Source: Bacteroidales bacterium
GTDB taxonomy: Bacteria; Bacteroidota; Bacteroidia; Bacteroidales; UBA7960
DNA length: 16,172 nucleotides
Direction: 5' to 3'
NCBI GenBank assembly: GCA_007124575.1
Contig: SLEW01000296.1
Span: 1 to 16,172 of the forward strand
The position numbers and the translations under genes are program-made. The notes beneath the pieces were generated by a model. That model ran no database searches and was not told where the DNA came from. It saw only the letters and a list, made by a program, of their open reading frames with translations. Of the stretch, positions 1 through 7,882 are shown in pieces. Position 1 is the stretch's first letter; each line of letters begins with the position of its first letter.

Positions 1-1
1 G

Positions 2-46
2 CATCATACAGAGATTACTTAATGATACCTAAACAACTGTATGATG
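2..46. repeat. 10-bp perfect inverted repeat downstream of yggS
   Basis: CATCATACAG (2-11) is the exact reverse complement of CTGTATGATG (37-46), with a 25-nt AT-rich loop between them. It lies 12 bp beyond the yggS stop codon, so on the minus strand it could form a hairpin at the end of that transcript. The bases after the stem fall outside the window, so a T-tract cannot be checked, and the loop is long for a classical intrinsic terminator. It may instead be an operator. No gene is visible in 1-57. Confidence 0.5.
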
Positions 47-57
47 GGATATATTGT

Positions 58-723
58 TCAGTTTCGCTTGCCGAAGATGGCCGTGCCTATACGTACCATG
101 TTACTGCCCTCCTCAATACCCGGCACATAGTCATCAGACATACCCATAGACAGCGTGTCAAAAGAGGGATCTCCGGAGAAATATTTTTCTTTGATGTGGT
201 CGAAATTTTTCTTCAATTGCCTGAACTCCCGCCTTATTTGCGCTGTGTCGTCGGTAAATGTGGCCATACCCATGAGCCCCCGCACTTTCACAAACTCCAT
301 TTCGCTGTATGATTCACTTTCAAGTAGCGCACAGGTTTCTTCAAAGTCCATTCCAAACTTGGTGCTTTCCTCAGCAATATGAAGTTGCAATAATACGGGC
401 ACCGTCCTGTTGTTTTTCCTTCCTTCTTTGTTTATAACCTTTAATAGTTTATGCTTGTCTACCGAATGAATGAGGTCCACAAAAGGGGCAACGTACTTTA
501 CTTTGTTTGATTGGAGGTGCCCCACCATATGCCATTGAATGTCATCCGGGAGTTTTTCTGCCTTGGGGGTCAGCTCCTGGGCCTTGCTTTCTCCAAAATG
601 CCTTTGCCCGGCGCGATAAGCCTCCATGATCTCCTCCACGGTTCTTGTCTTGGATACCGCTACCAGCTGCACATGTTCAGGAATATTTTCCAGGATATTC
701 TGCAGGTTTTTTGATATGGACAT
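58..723 (-). CDS. yggS: YggS/PLPBP family pyridoxal phosphate homeostasis protein
   Basis: This is a 221-aa cytosolic protein of the YggS/PROSC family, which binds PLP in an alanine-racemase-like barrel without known enzymatic turnover and is involved in vitamin B6 and amino-acid homeostasis. Family marks are visible: VAVSKT with the PLP lysine at residue 25, HFGESKAQE (42-50), HMVGHLQSNK (65-74), KFGM (122-125), LSMGMSDDY (191-199) and MVRIGTAIFG near the C-terminus. The frame stays open upstream to 846, but that extension would overlap the guaA start and place the start codon upstream of a good -7 box (759-766). The ATG at 723 gives the family's usual length and N-terminus. It is divergent from guaA, from which it is separated by 117 bp. 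Function is by family, not shown here. Confidence 0.93.
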   Translation of the reverse strand: MSISKNLQNILENIPEHVQLVAVSKTRTVEEIMEAYRAGQRHFGESKAQELTPKAEKLPDDIQWHMVGHLQSNKVKYVAPFVDLIHSVDKHKLLKVINKEGRKNNRTVPVLLQLHIAEESTKFGMDFEETCALLESESYSEMEFVKVRGLMGMATFTDDTAQIRREFRQLKKNFDHIKEKYFSGDPSFDTLSMGMSDDYVPGIEEGSNMVRIGTAIFGKRN

Positions 724-758
724 AGTGTCAGGGTTAAAAGGTTTTTTATCTGTTCTCG

Positions 759-766
759 CAAAAATA
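759..766 (-). promoter_or_regulatory. Predicted Bacteroidota -7 promoter box for yggS
   Basis: The minus strand reads TATTTTTG, an exact match to the Bacteroidota -7 consensus TAnnTTTG. It lies 35 bp upstream of the yggS ATG, which would give a leader of roughly 30 nt. No clear TTTG -33 element sits at the expected distance. The call rests on the motif and its position only. Confidence 0.5.
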
Positions 767-802
767 CACAATAGTAAAAAACTTTTTATCTTTTCTGGCC
801 CG

Positions 803-836
803 TTTGTAGCTGAAAAAGAGGATATCCTTATCTTTG
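803..836 (+). promoter_or_regulatory. Predicted guaA promoter (-33 TTTG and -7 TATCTTTG)
   Basis: TTTG at 803-806 and TATCTTTG at 829-836 match the Bacteroidota -33 and -7 elements, with 22 bp between them, near the usual spacing. The -7 box ends only four bases before the guaA ATG. Transcription would therefore start at or next to the start codon, suggesting a leaderless or nearly leaderless message. Confidence 0.55.
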
Positions 837-840
837 CATC

Positions 841-2370
841 ATGCAAGAAATGATTTTAATCCTCGATTTTGGATCTCAGTATACGCAGCTGATAGCCAGG
901 AAGCTGAGAGAACTTAATGTGTACTGCGAGATCCACCCTTATCATTACCGGCCTGAGTCAACTGACCAGATAAAAGGCATTATTCTCTCAGGGAGTCCTT
1001 TCAGTGTGCGTGATGCTGAAGCACCGAAACCCGATCTTCTGTGGTGTGAGGGTAAGTTTCCGTTGCTTGGAATCTGTTATGGGGCGCAGCTTATTACCGT
1101 TATGAATGGTGGTGAAGTGCAGCCATCAAACACGAGGGAGTACGGAAGGGCGAACCTTTCCTATGTTAAGCCCGGGGAGGCTTTGTTTCATGCCATTGAA
1201 GAGCAGTCGCAGGTTTGGATGTCTCATGCAGACACCATTACGCGTCTGCCCGACAATTATCATCTGATTGCCCGCACCAATGATATCGGTGTGGCTGCAT
1301 TCAAGGCTCCCGGCGACATGGTTTTTGGATTGCAGTTTCATCCTGAGGTATATCATTCAAAGCAGGGCCAGCAATTGCTGCAAAATTTTGTGGCGGACAT
1401 TTGTGGTTGCACGCGGGATTGGACTGCTGCCTCATTTGTCGACATAACCGTGGAGGATCTCAGGAAAACGCTGGGCAAAGATAAAGTGGTGCTTGGGTTA
1501 AGCGGGGGAGTGGACTCCAGCGTGGCGGCTACCCTGCTGCATCAGGCCATTGGAACGCAGCTACACTGTATTTTTGTGGATAATGGCCTGCTGCGAAAAA
1601 ATGAGTTTGAGGAAGTATTGCTTTCATACAAGGATATGGGGCTGAATGTTCGTGGTGTCCGTGCTGCCGATCAGTTCCTGGAAGCTTTGAAAGGGGTCAG
1701 TGAACCTGAGGCTAAGAGAAAGGCGATAGGACGGGTTTTTATCGAGGTTTTTGAACAAGAGGCAAAAAAGATCAGGGATGTGCACTGGCTTGCCCAGGGA
1801 ACCATTTATCCGGATGTGATTGAGTCCATCTCGGTAAAAGGCCCTTCGATGACGATTAAATCTCATCACAATGTAGGTGGTTTGCCAGAAAAGATGAACC
1901 TGAAGGTAGTGGAGCCCCTGAACTCTCTGTTTAAAGACGAGGTGAGAAAGGTGGGCAGAAGCCTTGGTATTTCTGATAATATTCTTGGCCGGCATCCTTT
2001 CCCCGGACCGGGGCTGGCAATACGGATTCTCGGAGACGTTACTGCTGAAAAAGTACGTATTGTGCAGGAAGTCGACCATTACTTTATACAGACCCTGAAA
2101 TCATCGGGATGGTATAAGGATGTGTGGCAAGCCGCTGCAATCCTGCTGCCTGTGCAGTCGGTAGGGGTTATGGGTGATGAACGTACTTACGAAAATGCTG
2201 TGGTTTTGAGGGCTGTAGAGTCCACTGACGGTATGACCGCCGACTGGGTACATTTGCCATATGAGCTGCTCGGAAGGATAAGCAGCGACATTATTAACAA
2301 TGTAAAGGGGGTGAACCGCGTGGTTTATGATATCAGCTCCAAGCCACCGGCTACCATCGAATGGGAATAA
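841..2370 (+). CDS. guaA: GMP synthase (glutamine-hydrolysing)
   Basis: GuaA converts XMP, ATP and glutamine to GMP, the last step of guanine nucleotide synthesis, in the cytosol. The 509-aa length is normal. The N-terminal class I glutamine amidotransferase domain begins LILDFGSQYTQL and carries the catalytic triad: Cys79 in LLGICYGAQL, and His167 and Glu169 in QFHPEV. The ATP-pyrophosphatase domain has the P-loop SGGVDSS (221-227). The C-terminal dimerisation part has GTIYPDVIES (318-327) and GRHPFPGPGLAIR (381-393), and the protein ends IEWE. All key residues are present. The start at 841 is supported by alignment with the family N-terminus; Met4 is a possible alternative. A promoter box lies directly upstream and a dyad spans the start codon. 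The next gene on the same strand begins 69 bp downstream and may be cotranscribed. Confidence 0.98.
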   Translation: MQEMILILDFGSQYTQLIARKLRELNVYCEIHPYHYRPESTDQIKGIILSGSPFSVRDAEAPKPDLLWCEGKFPLLGICYGAQLITVMNGGEVQPSNTREYGRANLSYVKPGEALFHAIEEQSQVWMSHADTITRLPDNYHLIARTNDIGVAAFKAPGDMVFGLQFHPEVYHSKQGQQLLQNFVADICGCTRDWTAASFVDITVEDLRKTLGKDKVVLGLSGGVDSSVAATLLHQAIGTQLHCIFVDNGLLRKNEFEEVLLSYKDMGLNVRGVRAADQFLEALKGVSEPEAKRKAIGRVFIEVFEQEAKKIRDVHWLAQGTIYPDVIESISVKGPSMTIKSHHNVGGLPEKMNLKVVEPLNSLFKDEVRKVGRSLGISDNILGRHPFPGPGLAIRILGDVTAEKVRIVQEVDHYFIQTLKSSGWYKDVWQAAAILLPVQSVGVMGDERTYENAVVLRAVESTDGMTADWVHLPYELLGRISSDIINNVKGVNRVVYDISSKPPATIEWE

Positions 2371-2439
2371 GTTAACGGTTAATGTACTTTTTTGCCTTGC
2401 GGGACGTATATAATAGATAGAAAGTAAACCTGGGTTACT

Positions 2440-4611
2440 ATGCTCAAAACAATTGCGGGAATGTTCATTTTTGCCTTTTCTGGCTTTCTCTGTTCTTTAA
2501 CAGCGGGAGAAGAAGTGCAGGATGAAAGGTCACAGGAGCCAGTTGAGATCACCAACCGTTCAAGAACACCTCAATATATTGACGGAGAAGCGTTTTACTT
2601 CCATGCCGTCCTTCAAGGGCAGACCCTTTATTCCATTGCACGTGCCTATGGCGTGGATGAAGAAGACATAATAGATCAAAATCCTGACATCCGTGATGGG
2701 CTGCGTTACGATCAGGTGATACGAATCCCTATGCGGGATGATCCGGATACCCTTCCGCCTGTGGATAAGATCCGGCTTGACGAGGTGGCTCCCATGCCGG
2801 ATGGCAAATACGTGGAGCATGAGGTAAAACGCCATGAGACTATCTTTGGGCTATCAAGGGAATATGGTGTCAGCCAGGAGAGGATCCTTTTTTATAACCC
2901 GCAAGCCAGGGAGGTTTTGCAGGTAGGACACGTGCTGAGGATCCCGCTTGATGAGCAGGACCCGGCGGCAGAAGGTTATCGCTTATATACCGTCGCTTCA
3001 GGGGAAACGAAGTATGGCATTGCCCGTGAACATGGCCTGACCGTAGATGAACTTACAGCAATAAATCCGGAAATTGAGGAAGAATTAATAGCCGGACAAC
3101 AGATTAGAGTGCCTCTTGAAGTGGAAGTAGCAGAAGCTGAAGAGGAAAAGCAGGAAGAGCGTTTTATTTTTTTACCTCCGAGAAAAAAGGATCAACTTCC
3201 TGACATTGATGAATACTGTCTGGATCCAAGACATAAGGAATCTTATGATGTGGCACTGATTATCCCGTTATACCTGGAAAGCCTGGATCTTGATGACGAA
3301 CAGCTGTATCAGGTAGATTCTCTCAAATACATCGTTACGGGTGAGGATGAACCTGATCAGCGAAAAGTTCAGAATATCATCGATAAGTTTTCTGAACACG
3401 ACTTACCTCTGGATCATCAGTCATTCAGTTTTATATCCTTCTATCAGGGCGTACTGGTGGCACTCGACTCCATCATTAATGAAGGAATCAATATCCGCCT
3501 TCATGTGTTCGATGGGTGCGACAACATAGCGAAGGTACAAGAGCTTACCACAGCAGACACCCTGGCGCAAATGGACCTCATCATCGGCCCCTTCCATGAA
3601 CGACCGCTCCGGCACGTATCTGATTACGCGCAAATATATGACATCCCTGTAGTGTCACCCATGCTCCCTGACAGGAATCAGCTCAGGGGCAATGAAAACC
3701 TGTTTAAGGTCAGACCGTCGCTCGAGACCATGCTGACAGAGGTAGGTGTTCACATAGCGCAAAACTATCCACGACAAAATATAATTTTGGTTCACGATAA
3801 CCAACCTGGTGCTGCGGAACTCATCTATCGGTTCAAAGACTCCTTGCTTACCAGCGTGGCCAATGTAAATCACTTTTATGACAGCCTGAATCTCAGACGA
3901 GTTGATGGATACCACCTTGACGGAACCTTTGTTGGAAGCAGGAGGTCACATTCCCTGGTTATCCCGGATACTGCTGCGGTGAGTTGGGTTTCTCCGGACT
4001 TGTTTAACCAGTCACAAGAGAGAAAGATCCCAAGACCTGCCAACGTTACAGAAGTCATTTACCGCGACGAAGGCATGGAGGGCTTGCTTAAAGCTATGCG
4101 TCAGGATAAGAAAAACGTGCTTATCACGCTCATAGGCGGGGAGCCCTTTGTTTCAAACTATCTGCGTCAACTGCATGAAAACAGGCGCAACTATCACATG
4201 AGTATTTTTGGAATCCCCGAATGGGAAAACTATGCAAGCATTGAAATTGATTACCTGCAGAACCTCAATGTACACTTCTTCAATGAGGCCTTTTATGATT
4301 ACCACGACTTGCATGTCCGGGATTTTGTAAAAAGCTACCGGGAGTTTTTTCTGGCCGAGCCGGATGAAGATGCTTTCAAAGGCGTTCAAACGGCATATTT
4401 CTTTTTTAGCGCCCTGGAAGAATATGGCAAGGATTTTCCCCAATGCATATCCTTAATGAATCAGATGGGTTTTGAGAGTCCTTTTAGCTTCAGGCGTCCT
4501 CAGGAAAAGGGGAGTGGGTTTGCAAACTCCCATACTGCGATCTACAGGATAAAAAATTACCGCTGGGTTGATGTCACGCGCCCTATGGAGCTGGCTGCCG
4601 AGGAAGAATAA
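2440..4611 (+). CDS. Secreted protein with three LysM domains and a periplasmic-binding-protein-like domain
   Basis: This 723-aa exported protein starts with a signal peptide (about 1-22; hydrophobic core FIFAFSGFLCSL). Three LysM peptidoglycan-binding domains follow, at about 52-97, 125-170 and 180-226; each has the Y-V-x-x-G-x-T/E-x-x-x-I-A pattern and ends in R-I/V-P-L/M. A Glu-rich linker (about 227-245) leads to a domain from about residue 268 to the end that resembles type I periplasmic-binding proteins of the branched-chain amino-acid class (VALIIPLYLES, then a stretch like LIIGPFHERPLRHVSDYA, then IPVVSP). No permease or ATPase genes are nearby, so ordinary ABC import is unlikely. It is probably tethered to peptidoglycan in the periplasm as a sensor or as an activator of a wall enzyme; that role is inferred. 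The upstream 69 bp show no convincing promoter (a TTTG at 2391-2394 only), so cotranscription with guaA is possible. The stop abuts the stop of the opposing gene. Confidence 0.85.
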   Translation: MLKTIAGMFIFAFSGFLCSLTAGEEVQDERSQEPVEITNRSRTPQYIDGEAFYFHAVLQGQTLYSIARAYGVDEEDIIDQNPDIRDGLRYDQVIRIPMRDDPDTLPPVDKIRLDEVAPMPDGKYVEHEVKRHETIFGLSREYGVSQERILFYNPQAREVLQVGHVLRIPLDEQDPAAEGYRLYTVASGETKYGIAREHGLTVDELTAINPEIEEELIAGQQIRVPLEVEVAEAEEEKQEERFIFLPPRKKDQLPDIDEYCLDPRHKESYDVALIIPLYLESLDLDDEQLYQVDSLKYIVTGEDEPDQRKVQNIIDKFSEHDLPLDHQSFSFISFYQGVLVALDSIINEGINIRLHVFDGCDNIAKVQELTTADTLAQMDLIIGPFHERPLRHVSDYAQIYDIPVVSPMLPDRNQLRGNENLFKVRPSLETMLTEVGVHIAQNYPRQNIILVHDNQPGAAELIYRFKDSLLTSVANVNHFYDSLNLRRVDGYHLDGTFVGSRRSHSLVIPDTAAVSWVSPDLFNQSQERKIPRPANVTEVIYRDEGMEGLLKAMRQDKKNVLITLIGGEPFVSNYLRQLHENRRNYHMSIFGIPEWENYASIEIDYLQNLNVHFFNEAFYDYHDLHVRDFVKSYREFFLAEPDEDAFKGVQTAYFFFSALEEYGKDFPQCISLMNQMGFESPFSFRRPQEKGSGFANSHTAIYRIKNYRWVDVTRPMELAAEEE

Positions 4612-5280
4612 CTACCGCATATCCACTACTTCAATATCCGGATAATCTTCTACCTGGAAAGTGAATTTGTTTTCAGGTATTTCCGGGCTGGTGTCGATTT
4701 TTTCAATGTCATACCGGTAAATGCCGCCCTGCCGGTCATGAGCTTCTGTATAAACAATATGTTTGGTAGCATCGCAGACAGCCACCCTGAACTTATAAAA
4801 CGTTTGAGGCTGGTGGGGTACGAGGTCAATGATATGGACGGGGTCTTGTCCTGTTGACTCCTGGCGGATCCATGTGCTGCGGTACTCTTCCCGGAAGTTA
4901 TCCAGGATGCTGGCCGGGCTGATTGCTTCTTCAGTATCTTCAGCATAGCTTATGTGTACCTCATTTACTTCCTCAAGAAAAGACCATACGGTAATGCCGT
5001 CAGAGATAAAATGATGCATGCCTTGTTTGAAATAATACTTGTCATTTTTTGTGAGGATGAAGCCTTCCATCTGGTCGTTTTCATCACGCTGCTCGTGTGT
5101 GAAGGAATAGGAAAAATCCATTCTTAGTGCTTCGTGCGCTTGTAAGACTTTGCGTGTCTCCGTGAGGATGTCGTCTGCTTTTTCTTCGTAACGCTGAGGC
5201 TGCGCTGTAACGATATTCAGTATCATTAGCATGGGAAGGGTCCATATGGTCATGTAACGAATAAACATCTTTCGTGTCAT
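4612..5280 (-). CDS. LolA-like outer-membrane lipoprotein carrier family protein
   Basis: This 222-aa exported protein has an N-terminal signal peptide (about 1-26, ending around NIVTAQ). The rest reads as the LolA/LolB-like half-barrel fold. It begins with an amphipathic helix (YEEKADDILTETRKVLQAHE), then strands such as MDFSYSFTH, a FILTKNDKYYFKQG segment typical of the family, and an ending of IPENKFTFQVEDYPDIEVVDMR type (FxF plus P-x-I/V-E). LolA ferries lipoproteins across the periplasm to the outer membrane; in Bacteroidota, genes of this family usually follow ftsK, as here (22-bp gap, same strand, so probably cotranscribed). Sequence identity to proteobacterial LolA is low by eye, so the name is by fold and context rather than proven function. 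The start ATG at 5280 gives a normal signal peptide. Confidence 0.78.
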   Translation of the reverse strand: MTRKMFIRYMTIWTLPMLMILNIVTAQPQRYEEKADDILTETRKVLQAHEALRMDFSYSFTHEQRDENDQMEGFILTKNDKYYFKQGMHHFISDGITVWSFLEEVNEVHISYAEDTEEAISPASILDNFREEYRSTWIRQESTGQDPVHIIDLVPHQPQTFYKFRVAVCDATKHIVYTEAHDRQGGIYRYDIEKIDTSPEIPENKFTFQVEDYPDIEVVDMR

Positions 5281-5302
5281 ATTTAATTTACAGTTGTATT
5301 CA

Positions 5303-7834
5303 CTAACTGCCTTGTGTCAAAATTCGTTCCAAACTGGCTTCGTCCTTAATTTTTACCTCTCTGGCTTTACTCCCTTCAAAAGGGCCAACGATACCGGCTG
5401 CTTCCAGCTGGTCAATGATTCTTCCTGCTCTGTTGTACCCGAGTTTCAGTTTTCTTTGTATAAGAGAAGTGGATCCTTGCTGGGTGCTCACCACGAGCCG
5501 TGCTGCGTCTTCGAAGAAATCGTCCCGTTCAGAGGGGTCAGCGGCATCAGGTGATGATACATCATCTTCTGTATATTCAGGCAGATGGAATGCATCAGGA
5601 TATGCCCGCTGTGATCCGATAAAATCGGTAATTCGTTCTATTTCGGGGGTGTCGATAAAGGCACACTGAAGCCTGAGTAAGTCACTGCCGGTGCTGAGAA
5701 GCATATCTCCCCGTCCGATGAGCTGGTCTGCTCCTCCGCTATCCAGGATGGTACGGGAGTCGACCTTGGCAGTTACCCTGAAGGCAATGCGGGCGGGGAA
5801 GTTTGCCTTGATGGTGCCTGTGATGATGTTTACGGATGGTCTTTGCGTGGCGATAACCAGGTGGATGCCTACAGCACGAGCCAGCTGCGCCAGCCGGGCG
5901 ATGGGCAGCTCTATCTCCTTGCCCGCAGTCATGATCAGGTCTGCAAACTCGTCAATAAACAAAATGATGTAAGGCAGGAACCTGTGTCCCAGGTTGGGAT
6001 TGAGCTTGCGGCTGATAAACTTGTTGTTGTATTCTTTGATGTTGCGTGCCTGTGCGTCCTTAAGCAGATCGTAACGGTTGTCCATCTCCACGCAAAGGCT
6101 GTTAATGGTACGTATTACTTCACGGGTTTCTGTAACGATCGCTTCCTCTGCATCGGGTAGCTTGGCCAGGTAATGCCTTTCAATTTTAGAGAAAAGGTTC
6201 AGCTCCACCTTCTTGGGGTCGACAAGCACAAATTTAACATATGCCGGATGCTTTTTGTAGAGTATGGATGTGATAATGGCATTAAGCCCCACGGATTTTC
6301 CCTGTCCGGTAGCTCCTGCCATCAGGAGGTGGGGCATCTTTGCCAGGTCTGCTATGAACGTTTCATTGGCAATGGTTTTGCCCAATCCGATGGGAAGGTC
6401 AAAACCTGAATTCTGGAAGCGTTCACTGGCAAGGATGGATTTCATGGATACAATCTCCGGCTGGCTGTTGGGCACTTCTATACCTATGGTTCCCTTGCCG
6501 GGGATGGGCGCGATGATACGGATACCAAGCGCTGCCAGGCTCAGGGCGATGTCGTTTTCCAGGTTTTTTATCTTGGAGATCCGGATGCCAGGTGCGGGGA
6601 TAATTTCATAGAGGGTTACTGTGGGACCCACAGTAGCTTTGATCTTATCTATTTCTATGGCATAGTTTTTCAATGTTTCAATGATCCTGTTCTTGTTCTC
6701 CTCAAGCTCTTGTTTGTTTACATGGATGGTTCCACTGCCCTTGTCGTCCAGTAGCCTGAGGTCTGGCAGCTTAAAACGCGGCAGGTCAAGGGTGGGGTCG
6801 TATTCACCCAACTCCGGGGTGCTTGCCTCTTTTGCGTCCCCATTACCATATGGGTCATCAATCTCACGATAATCACTACCTGAAACTTTATCGCTTGCCA
6901 CCTCTATCTCCCAGTCGGGGTCATCTCCCGATTTTTCTTTTTCTTCCATGGTGGTGTCAAGCTCTACCGTGGCACCCGGCTCCTGCAAGTTATCCTCTTT
7001 TTTGTTGTGCAGGTTCTCGTCAGCTCCTTCTGCTGACTGTCTTTCATGCGCATCGTTTTCTGATATGTTTTCCCCGGAGATTTCCTGGGATGCATTATCT
7101 TCAGCATGATCAGCGTGGACATGATCCTCAGCTTCTGCTGCCGGGGGTTCTGCTTCTTTCTTTTCTTTAAATAGTCTCACGAACATATTGGCAATGCCAT
7201 GAAAATTGGGGTCAAAGCGTATAATGACCGTGGTGGCAAGGGCGAAAAATAATAAAATGGCTGTACCTGCCATGCCGAGTAGCCCGTTGAGAAAACCTGC
7301 TGCCTCATAACCAAAGCGCCCTCCCAGCAAAAGCAGGCGATCCGCAGAAATCACATATCCCAGGAATATGGAAACCCATAGGGTGAAAAACAGTGAATAG
7401 TATATGTTCTTTTTCAAAGGGAGCAAGCGGTAACCGGTAAGTAACTTCACCCCTATAAGGGTCAGGATAAACAACAGGAGGAAGGATGCAATGCCGAACC
7501 ATTGTTTTATGAAAAGGTGTGCCAATACCGCGCCAACCCTTCCCATCATGTTGCTGACCTCCAGGGAGGAGTCCGTTAAAAACCCCCAGTTGATGGTTTT
7601 GCCATCAAGCCATGCGTCATCGGCCGTCCAGGTGAAAAGGTATGAGACAAATGCCAGAAACAAAAATACGGAAAGCAGCAAAAAGAAAAGGCCAAGGGTT
7701 TTTTTCAACCGCTGACTTTTAAAAAAGGTCTTAAGGGAGGAGATGGTTACTTCACGGCCCTCCAGGTCGTGCCCTTCGTCTTTCTTTTGCTTCTTGTACG
7801 TGTTTTTCCTGTACTGGTTGGTTTGGGCAGGCAT
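5303..7834 (-). CDS. ftsK: DNA translocase FtsK
   Basis: FtsK is the septal DNA pump that clears chromosome ends during division and activates dimer resolution. The protein is 843 aa. The N-terminal part has four membrane helices (about 47-67, 103-132, 145-164, 178-206), followed by a short acidic linker (about 223-347) rich in Glu, Asp and Ala. The motor carries Walker A GATGQGKS (507-514), Walker B ILFIDE ending at residues 628-629, and the ATQRPS motif. A C-terminal winged-helix gamma domain (about 773-829; STSLIQRKLKLGYNRAGRI) reads DNA polarity sequences. An in-frame start 13 codons upstream (7873) exists, but a perfect -7 promoter box at 7862-7869 lies between the two, so the ATG at 7834 is preferred. 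It follows the arginine decarboxylase-like gene and precedes lolA. Confidence 0.97.
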   Translation of the reverse strand: MPAQTNQYRKNTYKKQKKDEGHDLEGREVTISSLKTFFKSQRLKKTLGLFFLLLSVFLFLAFVSYLFTWTADDAWLDGKTINWGFLTDSSLEVSNMMGRVGAVLAHLFIKQWFGIASFLLLFILTLIGVKLLTGYRLLPLKKNIYYSLFFTLWVSIFLGYVISADRLLLLGGRFGYEAAGFLNGLLGMAGTAILLFFALATTVIIRFDPNFHGIANMFVRLFKEKKEAEPPAAEAEDHVHADHAEDNASQEISGENISENDAHERQSAEGADENLHNKKEDNLQEPGATVELDTTMEEKEKSGDDPDWEIEVASDKVSGSDYREIDDPYGNGDAKEASTPELGEYDPTLDLPRFKLPDLRLLDDKGSGTIHVNKQELEENKNRIIETLKNYAIEIDKIKATVGPTVTLYEIIPAPGIRISKIKNLENDIALSLAALGIRIIAPIPGKGTIGIEVPNSQPEIVSMKSILASERFQNSGFDLPIGLGKTIANETFIADLAKMPHLLMAGATGQGKSVGLNAIITSILYKKHPAYVKFVLVDPKKVELNLFSKIERHYLAKLPDAEEAIVTETREVIRTINSLCVEMDNRYDLLKDAQARNIKEYNNKFISRKLNPNLGHRFLPYIILFIDEFADLIMTAGKEIELPIARLAQLARAVGIHLVIATQRPSVNIITGTIKANFPARIAFRVTAKVDSRTILDSGGADQLIGRGDMLLSTGSDLLRLQCAFIDTPEIERITDFIGSQRAYPDAFHLPEYTEDDVSSPDAADPSERDDFFEDAARLVVSTQQGSTSLIQRKLKLGYNRAGRIIDQLEAAGIVGPFEGSKAREVKIKDEASLERILTQGS

Positions 7835-7861
7835 GCAAATGTTTTGGTTGGTATAATGATA

Positions 7862-7869
7862 CAAAAGTA
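7862..7869 (-). promoter_or_regulatory. Predicted -7 promoter box for ftsK-lolA
   Basis: The minus strand reads TACTTTTG, an exact match to the TAnnTTTG consensus. It starts 14 bp after the stop of the upstream gene and ends 27 bp before the ftsK ATG at 7834. A TTTTG occurs further upstream, but its spacing (about 14 bp) is too short for a good -33 element. The box decides the ftsK start choice. Confidence 0.55.
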
Positions 7870-7882
7870 ACAAAATGGGGTG

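Noticed and set aside
724..846. Upstream extension of yggS by 41 codons
   Set aside because: It would contain the predicted yggS promoter box and overlap guaA; family length and N-terminus fit the ATG at 723.
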